NCBI RefSeq assembly: GCF_019209835.1 | Contig: NZ_JAHUTS010000003.1 | Coordinates: 1 to 64,000, forward strand | DNA: 64,000 bases | Direction of reading: 5' to 3' | From: Enterovibrio paralichthyis | GTDB taxonomy: Bacteria; Pseudomonadota; Gammaproteobacteria; Enterobacterales; Vibrionaceae | In this document: piece by piece, positions 37,411-46,405 of the stretch | Numbering within the stretch: position 1 is the stretch's first letter | Layout of the letters: every line of letters begins with the position of its first letter | Position numbers and translations under genes: made by a program | Notes under the pieces: model-generated | Database searches by the model: none | What the model saw: only the letters and a program-made list of their open reading frames with translations | Told to the model about the DNA's origin: nothing

Positions 37411-37822
37411 TGTATTCCCTTAGGATAATGACCGTTCAAAATGCGCACAGCATGGCCCACTCAACGCCGGCATCCCTTCCGGGTGACAACCAATTTCTTA
37501 GAAGTATGTTAGGAAGTAGATATTGCGTGAGCTTTGCCAGCGTGGGCGGCCAGCCGATATCTGCGGCTATGTCCAAAAACTAGCATCGCGTTTACAAATT
37601 GGCAACGTTCAATAATGAGACAGGTTTGAGGGCGTGACGACAGCCCAGTTTTGCCGATAATTTAGACAAAAAAAACGAGCCAGAAGGCTCGTGAAAGGGT
37701 TAGCAAATCAATGCATCGGGCAAGCCCTGATGCCAATAGGACAAAGGTATCTATTCGCCGTTAATCCTAGTTTTCATCAGGGGTTGCTATGTCAGGGTTC
37801 TGTCAATATCCCGTCATTTCTA
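37411..37822. other. Gap between the sugar-operon leader gene and rctB
   Basis: This 412-bp gap contains the likely promoter of the leftward sugar operon and, at 37675-37692, the rctB terminator. I saw no gene or parS2 site in it. Confidence 0.5.
37675..37692 (-). terminator. Terminator downstream of rctB
   Basis: ACGAGCC pairs with GGCTCGT with an AGAA loop, followed on the minus strand by eight Ts. It lies 130 bases past the rctB stop and is the first terminator in that direction. Confidence 0.85.
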
Positions 37823-39805
37823 TCAGGCGCCGGACGCCACTTCATCCAGTACAGCCAGTACCGTACTGTCTAAATGACCGTCATATACTTGGCGGCAAAC
37901 CTTTCGGCGTACTGCCAAACCGGAAATTAAACGCTCGATAGACAGGTGTTTTTCATCCTGTTGGCTGTTGTAAAACTCAATGGTTTTACTCAGCGTGTCG
38001 TAGGACATCACTTCCCCATCCACACGCAGCCAGTCGAGTTTGTCCATAAAGGCCTGGCATTCCTCAGCGATGGTTGCTGCCGGGTGGCCAGTCATCGCAG
38101 ACAGTGCCGTGATACTGCGCTGCAGCGCCTCCGGTGAGGTGTATTTTGACAACGTAATGGTCAACTCGTCGGCGTTGATCTCCACCAGGTGCTTGCGCAG
38201 CTTCACGCGGCGTCCCAGGCGCCCTCCCCGCTTTTCTTTGCGTTGGATAGGTTCAAACTCACCGTCGATGATCCCGGAAAGCTGATCAAGGTCTTGCTTG
38301 GGCAAGATCTCGTTGCGCAGCGGGTTAGGCATAGTCGGCGCCAGGGATCGCTTGCCCTCGTTGTACGTTTTGGCACGTGAGAAACGGATCACCTCATCGA
38401 CGTTGCATTTGATATCCATGCGGTAGTCCGGATGCTTTTTGTCATCGTCCATGCGGTACAGGGTCAAGTGATAGCCATACAGGTTTACCGCAAACACACC
38501 GTCTGCCTGACTCTCTTTTTTCGCCAGCTTACGCAGCTCCCGGATCAGATCGCTCGAAAAACGCCGCCATTCGATGTTTCTCGCCATTTTCTGGTTCAAT
38601 TCACTCAGGAGCATGGAATCTTCCAGTCGACGCGACATACGGCTTCTGAAGAGCGTATAGAGCTGAAACACCAGGGTATGCTGGCGCAGGATTTCCGGTG
38701 GAAACAGGAAAAAGTAATCGCGGGTCATCAGTTCTTCAAAAAATGACGGCTCCCACACCATGATGTATAGGTTGGGTTTAATACGGATTTCACCGTCTTC
38801 CCCCTCACGTGGTGCTTCTTCTGACGCAGTAATGGTCCGTGCGATAAAACGGAATCGGTCACTTTTGAAACCTTCCGGCATGTTTTCGCTCAACCAACGG
38901 CCGGTCAGTTCATGAAGCTGGAAGTCAGTAAACTCAATCCGATCAATACTCTCACGGATAGAATCACGGGCCGGGCCACTGTCTTTTTTGCCCCGAAGCG
39001 AGAGTATATCGGTGATATACACTGGCGTTTTGTTACCCACCTTCTGGGTCTGGAGCTCATAGCTCGGCAGGTGGTGATCGTGGTACTGTACCGTCAATGT
39101 GAACAGGGCGAACAGCGTCATCAGATCGTCCACGGTCATGATCGACTTGGATGATCGGGTTTCGATGATCGCTTTGGTTCCGCTGATCGCCACCATGGAT
39201 TTCTGGTAGCTCTTTTTGGTGCGCGGTGGTGCGAGTGCTTGGTCAATAATGCCCGCCCAGCTGGTGGGGGAGATCAGAATTTGATCTTTTTCATCCGGCA
39301 TGGTTGGTGGCGTGCCAAGGCCGTGTTCACTCAATAGCTGTTTGTTCACATGGTTCTGTGCCAATGCTTTTGAGCGTTTTTGCTTGGCAATCACCCGGGT
39401 CTTCTCAGACTGCAAGCCTGCTGAGCCCAATACCGAGATCAACTGGCTTGGATTGACAAAGCGGTGCAGCATGGTTTTACCCGCCAGTCCTTCTTCAAAG
39501 CGGACACCTTGCTGGGTAAACAGGCCAATCTGTACGGCAGCACGCAGACGTTGCTGGATAGCAGCGCGGGTCAGGTGACCGTCGGTTGCCTCCACCAATT
39601 CCGTTGTAGAAACCAGGCCGTCTTTGGACGAAAAGCCACGCAGGGAAATGAGGTTGAGCAGCTCCAGAATGCTTTTGGTGACCCCTTTGAAATGCTCGTA
39701 TTGGGGAAGCCAGTCGATCAACTGTGAATGCACTTCAAACAGGTGCCCATCTTTGTGGGATCGAGGGGCTGTGATCAGTATTTTTTCCGCGGGACTAGAG
39801 GCCAT
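37823..39805 (-). CDS. rctB: RctB, replication initiator of Vibrio chromosome 2
   Basis: A 660-residue protein matching the size (about 658) and character of RctB, the chromosome 2-specific initiator found only in Vibrionaceae. It has several winged-helix-like regions (the N-terminal RAAIQQRLRAAVQIGLF segment is one) and a basic C-terminal half (RKEKRGGRLGRRVKLRKHLV). RctB binds Dam-methylated 12-mer iterons to open ori2 and 39-mers to limit initiation. The start has AAGGAGCGGCGGCGA before ATG. It is divergent from parA2 across the 1.35-kb ori2 region, the conserved chromosome 2 arrangement. Confidence 0.96.
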   Translation of the reverse strand: MASSPAEKILITAPRSHKDGHLFEVHSQLIDWLPQYEHFKGVTKSILELLNLISLRGFSSKDGLVSTTELVEATDGHLTRAAIQQRLRAAVQIGLFTQQGVRFEEGLAGKTMLHRFVNPSQLISVLGSAGLQSEKTRVIAKQKRSKALAQNHVNKQLLSEHGLGTPPTMPDEKDQILISPTSWAGIIDQALAPPRTKKSYQKSMVAISGTKAIIETRSSKSIMTVDDLMTLFALFTLTVQYHDHHLPSYELQTQKVGNKTPVYITDILSLRGKKDSGPARDSIRESIDRIEFTDFQLHELTGRWLSENMPEGFKSDRFRFIARTITASEEAPREGEDGEIRIKPNLYIMVWEPSFFEELMTRDYFFLFPPEILRQHTLVFQLYTLFRSRMSRRLEDSMLLSELNQKMARNIEWRRFSSDLIRELRKLAKKESQADGVFAVNLYGYHLTLYRMDDDKKHPDYRMDIKCNVDEVIRFSRAKTYNEGKRSLAPTMPNPLRNEILPKQDLDQLSGIIDGEFEPIQRKEKRGGRLGRRVKLRKHLVEINADELTITLSKYTSPEALQRSITALSAMTGHPAATIAEECQAFMDKLDWLRVDGEVMSYDTLSKTIEFYNSQQDEKHLSIERLISGLAVRRKVCRQVYDGHLDSTVLAVLDEVASGA

Positions 39806-39931
39806 TCGCCGCCGCTCCTTGCTAAGCCGGTGTGTTATCAGAATACATATGGCCGTAATTAAGCCATTTTTCCGAAAGATTATAAGAAAAAATAAAAGAA
39901 AGAAAGATCTTTTTTGTTGGCGTTTTTTAAC

Positions 39932-40020
39932 TGATCTTTTTGATTTAATAGGATCTTATTGATGTATTGATCTATTGATCCGAGTGGGGAGATTGGCGTA
40001 ACTTGTTGATGTGTATTGAT
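39932..40020 (-). other. Candidate DNA-unwinding element with ATCA repeats
   Basis: The segment is AT-rich and contains TGAT seven times (39932, 39941, 39960, 39968, 39976, 40007, 40017), i.e. ATCA on the minus strand. Three of them are spaced exactly 8 bp. RctB is known to bind a single strand of the unwound ori2 carrying ATCA-type repeats. The position next to the iterons fits. Confidence 0.7.
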
Positions 40021-40044
40021 TTAAATTTCACTCACTCCGAAACA

Positions 40045-40166
40045 ATGATCATGACAATCCCGGAATGATGATCATTAAAGTATTGAAAGCATGATCATTA
40101 GAGGTCCGCAACAATGATCATCAACAGCACGAAACAGTGATCATCGATGTTTCAAAAGCATGATCA
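40045..40166. repeat. Six RctB iterons at exact 23-bp period
   Basis: ATGATCA cores start at 40045, 40068, 40091, 40114, 40137 (GTGATCA) and 40160, all exactly 23 bp apart. The bases preceding each core are similar (GAAACA, GAATG, GAAAGC, CAACA, GAAACA, AAAAGC), so the iterons read on the minus strand. A period of about two helical turns puts RctB on one face. The number and Dam sites match the minimal ori2 of V. cholerae. Confidence 0.93.
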
Positions 40167-40181
40167 TGGTATTCACACAAC

Positions 40182-40190
40182 TTATCCACA
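40182..40190 (+). promoter_or_regulatory. DnaA box (TTATCCACA)
   Basis: A perfect match to the 9-mer consensus, 16 bases after the last iteron core. Chromosome 2 origins use DnaA together with RctB. Confidence 0.92.
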
Positions 40191-40259
40191 GAACGCGGTA
40201 TCCATTACCTTTCTTTTCTCTGGTTGAACCTGAAGTTTGCCCATTCAGGGCTCGGAAAA

Positions 40260-40799
40260 ATGATCAGGGAAACGTCATTTCGAACCAAATTTCATAGCCA
40301 ACAAAGTCCAACGATTAAATATTGGCCAGGTTGCTCCCTTTTGTGAGGTGTTTGCGTGCCGGCATCTGGTTGAAATGCAATGGCGGTCTGTTGCTGTTCG
40401 TCTGCCATATCTCAGCGGAAACATGGAAACGATGATCAAGACAGCGGCATTGCATTTCAATCTTGAGCTGCGAGGGTCATGCTAGCGCGCTGATTTTGCC
40501 TGTAAACCCTTTGTAATGGGCATAAAGTCAGAATACAAAAGGCATCAACCGTAAATTCGCCGCTACCTTTCATCGTTCCGGCAATCTGTCTCTTGAATAA
40601 TCCGGCATAGATATACTTGATCATCGATTCGGGAAAAAGGATCCGGTTGCGGGTTTATATGCCGAAAAATACAACGCTTTTCAAACCTTGATCATTTTTC
40701 CCGTTCAGAGGCGCTTTTATGAAAGAATGATCAAGAGAAAGTGTAAGCCAAACAGTTTTAGGTGATACTTCCTTGATCATGTTTTCAGAAAAATGATCA
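40260..40799. repeat. Seven scattered RctB-type sites
   Basis: ATGATCA cores occur at 40260, 40432, 40727 and 40793 on the plus strand and at 40618-40624, 40689-40695 and 40774-40780 on the minus strand. The one at 40727 reads ATGATCAAGAGA, the best 12-mer match. This is the position of the negative-control region (incII) in known chromosome 2 origins. Confidence 0.8.
40549..40581 (+). promoter_or_regulatory. 39-mer-like RctB regulatory element A
   Basis: A 33-base element beginning CCGTAAATTCGCCG and ending CGTTCCGG. It aligns base for base with the element at 40886-40918. 39-mers bind RctB and restrain initiation. Confidence 0.75.
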
Positions 40800-40885
40800 A
40801 GGTGACTGGCGATATTGTTTCCCTCACCCCTTTTTTTGTCATTTGTTCGGTATTCGCTTCAATTTAAAAGTTGAAATGACACCGT

Positions 40886-40918
40886 CCGTAATTTCGACGA
40901 CCTTTTTCACCGTTCCGG
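40886..40918 (+). promoter_or_regulatory. 39-mer-like RctB regulatory element B
   Basis: A 33-base element beginning CCGTAATTTCGACG and ending CGTTCCGG, the same length as the copy at 40549-40581. It lies between the iteron array and parA2. Confidence 0.75.
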
Positions 40919-40949
40919 ACTTTACATCGGATTTTTATCCTTGAACCCG

Positions 40950-40964
40950 GTTTACATTGTAAAG
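40950..40964. promoter_or_regulatory. parS2-like centromere site 4
   Basis: GTTTACATTGTAAAG fits NTTTACANTGTAAAN. It lies 194 bases upstream of parA2, in the ori2 region, and could also let ParB2 influence parAB2 expression. Confidence 0.87.
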
Positions 40965-41157
40965 ATGTGACGCTGTAACACTTCAAATGTCGTGTACTTA
41001 GTGCCGTGTTATTCGCAAAATTTTAGTGCGGATTTTCAGCGGATTGTCAGAAAGTGAGCGTGATCTGAATTATTTTGCACTGCGTGCAGCGTTTTGTTGA
41101 ATGTGGTGAATTATGCTGTACAATTCATTTTAATTCTCTTCTAAGGCGAAAAGAAAA

Positions 41158-42366
41158 ATGAATAGGGAAAAGACGATAGAAAATCTGCAAACTATTGCAG
41201 AGCAAACGAAGCAGGTACAGGCTGATCGCATCGAAATCGTAATGGAAGAACGTCACGAGCAGCTGTTCCCACCGATGTCGAAAGCGCTGATGGAAACCCG
41301 CTCCGGTCTGACGCGACGTAAATTGGATGAAGCGATCACCCGCATGGAAGAAGGCGGTCATCAATTCACCAAAAACAATGCGAACCACTATTCCATTACG
41401 CTGGATGAAGCGCACCAAATTATGGAAGCTGCCAAGATCCCTGCTTTTCACGAAGGAAAAGGCAAGGGCTACAAACCTTGGGTTATCAACATTCAGAACC
41501 AGAAGGGCGGCACCGGCAAGTCCATGAGTGCTGTGCATCTGGCAGCTTGTCTGGCACTGAACCTTGAAAAACGCTACCGCATCTGTCTGGTCGACCTTGA
41601 CCCGCAGGGGTCGCTGCGTTTGTTCCTCAACCCGCAGATCAGTGTAACGGAGCAAGAGGGGATCTATTCGGCAGTGGACGTGATGTTGGGGAACACACCA
41701 CAGGACGCAGATAAAGAGTTCATGATGAAGAACGTGCTGCTGCCAACCCAGTATCCGAACCTGAAGACTATCGCGGCTTTTCCTGAAGACGCCATGTTCA
41801 ACGCCGAAGCGTGGCAGAACCTGGCAACAAACGGTTCACTGGATATCGTGCAGTTGCTGCAGGAGAAGGTGATTGATGTTATTGCCGATGAATTTGATGT
41901 CATCATGATTGATACCGGCCCGCACATTGATCCTCTGGTTTGGAACGCCATGTATGCGTCCAACGCCTTGCTGATCCCTTGTGCAGCCAAACGTCTGGAC
42001 TGGGCGTCTACAGTGAACTTCTTCCAACACCTACCAACTGTATACGGTATGTTCCCGGAAGATTGGCCGGGGCTTGAGTTTGTTCGCCTGGTGCCAACGA
42101 TGTTCGAAGATGACAACAAGAAGCAAGTGTCGGTGCTGACAGAGATGAACTACTTGCTGGGCGATCAGGTGATGATGGCGACAATTCCTCGCAGCCGCGC
42201 GTTTGAAACCTGCGCAGATACCTACAGCACAGTGTTTGATTTAACTGCGCAAGATTTTGAAGGCGGCAAAAAAACGCTGTCTACCGCACAAGAAGCTGTG
42301 CACCGCGCAGGATTGGAGCTTGAACGTGTGCTCCACAGTCACTGGTCGCAACGCAATCAGGAGTGA
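41158..42366 (+). CDS. parA2: ParA2, chromosome 2 partition ATPase
   Basis: A 402-residue ParA of the large (type Ia) class, with an N-terminal region carrying a helix-turn-helix and specificity part. The deviant Walker A is QKGGTGKS, followed by the CLVDLDPQGSLRLF A' motif and the IMIDTGPH Walker B. It segregates the chromosome 2 origin by acting on the nucleoid with ParB2. It is upstream of parB2, three bases apart. A RBS is only weak (AAGG about 12 bases upstream). Confidence 0.95.
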   Translation: MNREKTIENLQTIAEQTKQVQADRIEIVMEERHEQLFPPMSKALMETRSGLTRRKLDEAITRMEEGGHQFTKNNANHYSITLDEAHQIMEAAKIPAFHEGKGKGYKPWVINIQNQKGGTGKSMSAVHLAACLALNLEKRYRICLVDLDPQGSLRLFLNPQISVTEQEGIYSAVDVMLGNTPQDADKEFMMKNVLLPTQYPNLKTIAAFPEDAMFNAEAWQNLATNGSLDIVQLLQEKVIDVIADEFDVIMIDTGPHIDPLVWNAMYASNALLIPCAAKRLDWASTVNFFQHLPTVYGMFPEDWPGLEFVRLVPTMFEDDNKKQVSVLTEMNYLLGDQVMMATIPRSRAFETCADTYSTVFDLTAQDFEGGKKTLSTAQEAVHRAGLELERVLHSHWSQRNQE

Positions 42367-42369
42367 TAA

Positions 42370-43338
42370 ATGGCCATTAAAACCTCAGAATTAAATGCGC
42401 GCCTGTTTGGTAAAGTCGACAAACGACGCGCAACCACTGCGCAAGAAGCGCAGAAAGCCGCTTCAGACAAAGCGGCCGTGATTGAACTGTCTGTCGCAGG
42501 TGAAGCAACAGTAGAGTTTGAGCTGGTTCGCGTGCCTGCTGCAGATGTGGAAGCCCGCACTTCGGTCTTTGCTGAAAATGCCCGTGAACAATCGTTCCTG
42601 AACGAGTTGGCACTGGCTGATATCCTGACAACGCTGAAAGATCGTGGTCAGCAATATCCGGCGGTCGGACGTTGGCTTGAAGGCAATAAAATCGAAGTGC
42701 TGGACGGTAGCCGCCGTCGCATGTCGTGTATTATTGCCAAGCAGGATTTCCTGATTTATGTCGCCAAAGGCATTAACAGTAAGCACGCCAAGTTCCTGTC
42801 GGATGTGGCGAATGCCCACAAGCCGCTGTCTTTGTATGAGCGCGGTAAAGAGATGCAGGCTATGCTAGATCGCGGCGATGCAATTGACCAAAAAGAGTTG
42901 GCGAAAGTGTGCCAGTGCAGCGAAGCGCTGGTCAGTGGGGCGCTGAAAGCGGCATCTTTGCCATTGCCTTTGCTGCAGGCATACCCAAGCGTCGCTGAAC
43001 TTGGCCGTCCGACTATCGTTAAGCTACACCGACTGTTCTTTACGCTGACCGATACTGAGCAGGCGAGTCTGCTGGCTAAGTTGGACGCTACGCCGGTATG
43101 GCAAACGGTAGACGCTTCAGGAATAAGCCGCATTACCCGCGAGGTAACGCTGGTGTTGGAGCAATGGTGCGAAGAGTTAAAACCGAAATCGGCAAACGCT
43201 GAATCGCCGGCCATTGACCTTATCAAAGGGCGCGTGAGTTACCGCCGTCGCGGCGATGCACTGGCGATTAACCTCAAAAAAATGGGCGATGCAGACGCTG
43301 AAGCCATTTTGGCCTTTATCAAATCACGTCTTTCCTAA
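42370..43338 (+). CDS. parB2: ParB2, chromosome 2 centromere-binding protein
   Basis: A 322-residue ParB. The N-terminal ParB/Srx-type domain (NEL..ADILTTLKDRGQQYPAVG and GSRRRMS) is a CTPase fold, and the middle has the HTH (QKELAKVCQCSEALVSGALKAA). The C-terminal part dimerises. It binds the parS2 palindromes, six of which lie in this window. RBS AGGAGTGATAA precedes the ATG, overlapping the parA2 stop region. A terminator follows. Confidence 0.95.
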   Translation: MAIKTSELNARLFGKVDKRRATTAQEAQKAASDKAAVIELSVAGEATVEFELVRVPAADVEARTSVFAENAREQSFLNELALADILTTLKDRGQQYPAVGRWLEGNKIEVLDGSRRRMSCIIAKQDFLIYVAKGINSKHAKFLSDVANAHKPLSLYERGKEMQAMLDRGDAIDQKELAKVCQCSEALVSGALKAASLPLPLLQAYPSVAELGRPTIVKLHRLFFTLTDTEQASLLAKLDATPVWQTVDASGISRITREVTLVLEQWCEELKPKSANAESPAIDLIKGRVSYRRRGDALAINLKKMGDADAEAILAFIKSRLS

Positions 43339-43355
43339 CCAGAAAGAAACGTTAG

Positions 43356-43381
43356 AAAAACGCGCTCCGGCGCGTTTTTTT
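43356..43381 (+). terminator. Terminator of parAB2
   Basis: ACGCGC pairs with GCGCGT around TCCG, flanked by A and T runs, 21 bases after the parB2 stop. Confidence 0.88.
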
Positions 43382-43457
43382 GTTTCTTTGCATTCGCTGT
43401 TATCCGCCTTGCCGGATCCGGTATCATAGAACCAGTTTTCTTGTGAATGGCATTATT

Positions 43458-45509
43458 GTGAATCCTGACTTTGTAACTGCTTTAAGTGAATTGCGTGCAA
43501 TGGCGCAGCGTGCGTTTATCCGTATCCCTGTTTTTGTCTTTGGTGACGATGATTTCGTGTCGTCGCTGTTAGGCACCATGCCTGATACGCAATGGGTGAG
43601 CGATAAAACAGGCAGTGGCGCCTCGCTATCCTGGTCAAAGACGAAGCAGTTGTTGGGGCAGGAGCTGGGCTCCATTGCCCTTGATCTTCGCTATCACATC
43701 GATGTAGAGCGGCTTTGTGCGATTACCGGCTGTGTGCGAGGTGGAGAGCTGGTGTTTCTGATCGCAGGCGACAAAGCATCGGTTTCAAGCAGCCTTTTTG
43801 CATCTCGCTTTTTCGATTACGCCAACCATGATGATGTTGCGTGCATTTGCCAGCATTCCGGCTATCGACCACCAAAAAATGCCTACCCGGATCAGCATGG
43901 TTCCGTGTCAGCAGAGCGGTTCCGGACAGATGATCAGAACACGGCCATCGACGCCGTTGGTCGTGTATTGCATGGACACCGTCGTCGACCTGCACTTTTA
44001 GTCGCTGACCGGGGCAGGGGAAAATCGTCCTCAATGGGAATGGCTGTCAGTGACATTCTCGCTAAGTCGCCGAAACACATCATTGTCACGTCACCAAGGT
44101 TTGCCAATGCAGAGACGCTTTTTCGGCATGCGGCGCAGGCCGAACATATCCATGCCAAAGGAAAATTCTCCCTTGAAGCGGACAATGGCGGCACGTTGCA
44201 ATTCGTAGCGCCTGATGCGCTTTTGCGTGAACAGCCGTCATGCGATTTGCTGATGGTGGATGAGGCGGCAGCCATACCGCTTCCCCTGTTGGGAGACATG
44301 CTCAGCGGTTACAGCCGTATTGTGTTCTCTTCCACAGAGCATGGCTATGAAGGCTCGGGCAGGGCGTTCAGTACCCGTTTCCGCGCGTTGCTGGATGATA
44401 ACGCCAAAGGCTGGAAGGAAGTTAAACTCCATACGCCTGTGCGCTGGGCAGAGCGGGATCCCCTCGAGCGGTGGTTGTTTGATGCCTTTTTGTTTGACGC
44501 TGAACCTATCTCGCCCTCAAATAAGGCAGCAGTGAGCTACCGCGAGATTTCGGCTATAGAACTTGCAGGTAATGAAGCCTTGCTTAAACAGCTTTTTGCT
44601 TTGTTGATCACGGCGCACTATCAAACATCTCCGAACGATTTGGTTCAGCTTCTCGATGGTGAGGAGCAGCAATTGATCGCGGCCTTTATGGATGAGGTGT
44701 TAGTTGGTGCAGTGTTGCTGTTCCGCGAAGGCGGCTTTGAGCCCCAATTGGCGAAGGATGTTGTTGCCGGAAAGCGGCGTTTGCGTGGGCACCTTCTCGC
44801 TCAAAGTCTGGCAAGCCATGTCGGCCTCCCTGAGGTCTTAACCTCACCCTTAACCCGGATCTCCCGCGTTGCCGTGTTGCCGGCTTGCCGACGCCAGGGA
44901 ATTGGACGCGCGCTCATTGCCCACGCAGAGCAAACGACCATACAGCAGGGAATGGGATTGATTGGTACCAGTTTTGGTGCAACCTTGCCCCTATGGCAGT
45001 TTTGGTCGAGCCTTGGGTATGTGCCGCTTAGATTGGGCGTCAGCCGGGATGCGGCAAGTGGCACCCACTCGCTGCAACTTGTCAAACCTTTGGGCGATAG
45101 TCCAAGCTGGTATGTGAGCGCAAGTCGTTTGTTTTCGTGCAATTTTGCCCATCAATTGAGCGAACAGTTCTCTGAGCTTGACCCCTATCTGGTTGCCAAG
45201 CTCTTAGCGCACCGCGAAGCGCCGTTTCCTTGCGAAGCGATTAACCAGCAGGTTGCATTGTTTGCAGATAACCATTTAGGGTACGATTTATGCACGGGCA
45301 GTCTTTGGCTTTGGCTCATTCATTGGCTTGCCACAAACCCGGTATACAATGAATCAAAGGGCTGTGCACTGCTCATTGCCCGTGTGTTGCAACGACGCCC
45401 CTGGCAAGAAATGGCAAAGCAGTTTGGCTATGCCGGCAGAAAAGACATGGAATCGGCGATGCGAGTATGGATTACGCGTCAATTGGCACATCAGCAAAAA
45501 GGAAGCTAA
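43458..45509 (+). CDS. tmcA: tRNA(Met) cytidine acetyltransferase TmcA
   Basis: About 683 residues. It acetylates the wobble cytidine of elongator tRNA(Met). It has an N-terminal domain, then a RecD-like helicase/ATPase domain with Walker A ADRGRGKSS and Walker B LLMVDEAAAIP. A GNAT domain follows (VAVLPACRRQGIGRAL), then a C-terminal tRNA-binding region. The frame is open from 43380, but that TTG lies in the terminator T-run. GTG 43458 (VNPDFVTALSELR) or GTG 43443 is likelier, with no clear RBS. It is directly upstream of the PHP gene. Confidence 0.9.
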   Translation: MNPDFVTALSELRAMAQRAFIRIPVFVFGDDDFVSSLLGTMPDTQWVSDKTGSGASLSWSKTKQLLGQELGSIALDLRYHIDVERLCAITGCVRGGELVFLIAGDKASVSSSLFASRFFDYANHDDVACICQHSGYRPPKNAYPDQHGSVSAERFRTDDQNTAIDAVGRVLHGHRRRPALLVADRGRGKSSSMGMAVSDILAKSPKHIIVTSPRFANAETLFRHAAQAEHIHAKGKFSLEADNGGTLQFVAPDALLREQPSCDLLMVDEAAAIPLPLLGDMLSGYSRIVFSSTEHGYEGSGRAFSTRFRALLDDNAKGWKEVKLHTPVRWAERDPLERWLFDAFLFDAEPISPSNKAAVSYREISAIELAGNEALLKQLFALLITAHYQTSPNDLVQLLDGEEQQLIAAFMDEVLVGAVLLFREGGFEPQLAKDVVAGKRRLRGHLLAQSLASHVGLPEVLTSPLTRISRVAVLPACRRQGIGRALIAHAEQTTIQQGMGLIGTSFGATLPLWQFWSSLGYVPLRLGVSRDAASGTHSLQLVKPLGDSPSWYVSASRLFSCNFAHQLSEQFSELDPYLVAKLLAHREAPFPCEAINQQVALFADNHLGYDLCTGSLWLWLIHWLATNPVYNESKGCALLIARVLQRRPWQEMAKQFGYAGRKDMESAMRVWITRQLAHQQKGS

Positions 45510-46259
45510 ATGAAACTGATCGCGGACACTCACACCCACACAATTGCCAGCGGGCATGCCTACAGCACCATCACCGAAAATGCCCGGGCTGCAGCCGACG
45601 CAGGCCTTGAATTCCTTTGCGTCACTGATCATGCTTCCACTATGCCTGGCGCGCCACACCACTGGCATTTCGTTAACCAGCGCGTGTTACCGGACTTTCT
45701 TAGTGGCGTCCGTATTGTCCGCGGCGTTGAAGCGAACATCCTTAATTCTGACGGTGAGCTGGATTTGCCTTTGTATGTTTACGCGAGTCTTGAATGGGTA
45801 AACGCCAGTCTCCACGAAGCGGTGTTTAAAGCGCAAAACGAAGCTGCTCATACTCAGGCCATGGTCAACGCTATGGAGTCACAATTGGTGGATGCTATTG
45901 CCCATCCCGGCAATCCTTCTTATCCCATCGACATAGAGCGTGTTGTTTCAGCTGCGGCTGATCTTGGCGTTGCAATCGAACTTAACAACTCGTCATTGAA
46001 CGGTTCCCGAAAAGGCAGTGAGCCGAATTGCTTGGCAATCGCCGCATTAGCAAAAGAAAAAGGTGCCTGGATCACCACTGGGTCGGATGCCCATTTTTCA
46101 CAGGATGTTGGCAACCTTGGCAGTGTGGCTACGCTTATAGAACAAGTAGGAATGAGTCGCGAACAGGTGATCACCAGCAGTGCCGCGCTGTTTGAAGAGT
46201 TTCAGTTCAAACGGCATTCAATCAGACAACGGCGTTTATTTGAGTTAGGCATAGGGTGA
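45510..46259 (+). CDS. PHP-domain phosphatase, YcdX-like
   Basis: A 249-residue YcdX-family hydrolase. The metal-binding signature DTHTHTIASGHAYST and CVTDHAS at the N-terminus, EANILN, DAIAHPGNP and GSDAHF supply the usual trinuclear metal ligands. It probably removes phosphate from a small molecule in the cytoplasm; the substrate is not known. The ATG abuts the tmcA stop (TAAATG), with AAGGAAG as the RBS within tmcA, so the two are co-translated. Its stop is 2 bases from a parS2 site. Confidence 0.9.
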   Translation: MKLIADTHTHTIASGHAYSTITENARAAADAGLEFLCVTDHASTMPGAPHHWHFVNQRVLPDFLSGVRIVRGVEANILNSDGELDLPLYVYASLEWVNASLHEAVFKAQNEAAHTQAMVNAMESQLVDAIAHPGNPSYPIDIERVVSAAADLGVAIELNNSSLNGSRKGSEPNCLAIAALAKEKGAWITTGSDAHFSQDVGNLGSVATLIEQVGMSREQVITSSAALFEEFQFKRHSIRQRRLFELGIG

Positions 46260-46261
46260 GA

Positions 46262-46276
46262 ATTTACACTGTAAAC
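46262..46276. promoter_or_regulatory. parS2-like centromere site 5
   Basis: ATTTACACTGTAAAC fits NTTTACANTGTAAAN. It lies just past the PHP-gene stop. Confidence 0.87.
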
Positions 46277-46405
46277 GGACGTTGTCTGTAAATCCGAGCA
46301 TTGCGCTATCTAACTTTCAATACATGCAAATTGGTTATCTATCAATATAATAATAAGTTTACGGCGTGATTTGCGGTAAGAACGCTGGTGTGGGAGGCCT
46401 CAACA

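Larger units (their letters stand above)
39806..41157. other. Chromosome 2 replication origin region (ori2)
   Basis: Between divergent rctB and parA2 lie, in order from rctB: an AT-rich tract with ATCA repeats (39932-40020), six iterons (40045-40166), a DnaA box (40182-40190), scattered single RctB-type sites (40260-40799), two 39-mer-like elements and a parS2 site. GATC (Dam) sites are dense, as expected, since RctB needs methylated iterons. No protein-coding gene is credible here; a 61-codon open frame at 40275-40460 overlaps regulatory repeats. Confidence 0.93.

Noticed and set aside
40275..40460. 61-codon minus-strand open frame in ori2, as a possible rctA
   Set aside because: It overlaps the RctB-type site at 40432. 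It has no ribosome-binding site and no recognisable protein. The region is better explained as regulatory DNA.
43380..43457. Upstream TTG start for tmcA
   Set aside because: The TTG lies in the T-run of the parAB2 terminator. The extra residues are unlike TmcA, and GTG 43458 or 43443 gives a family-like N-terminus.
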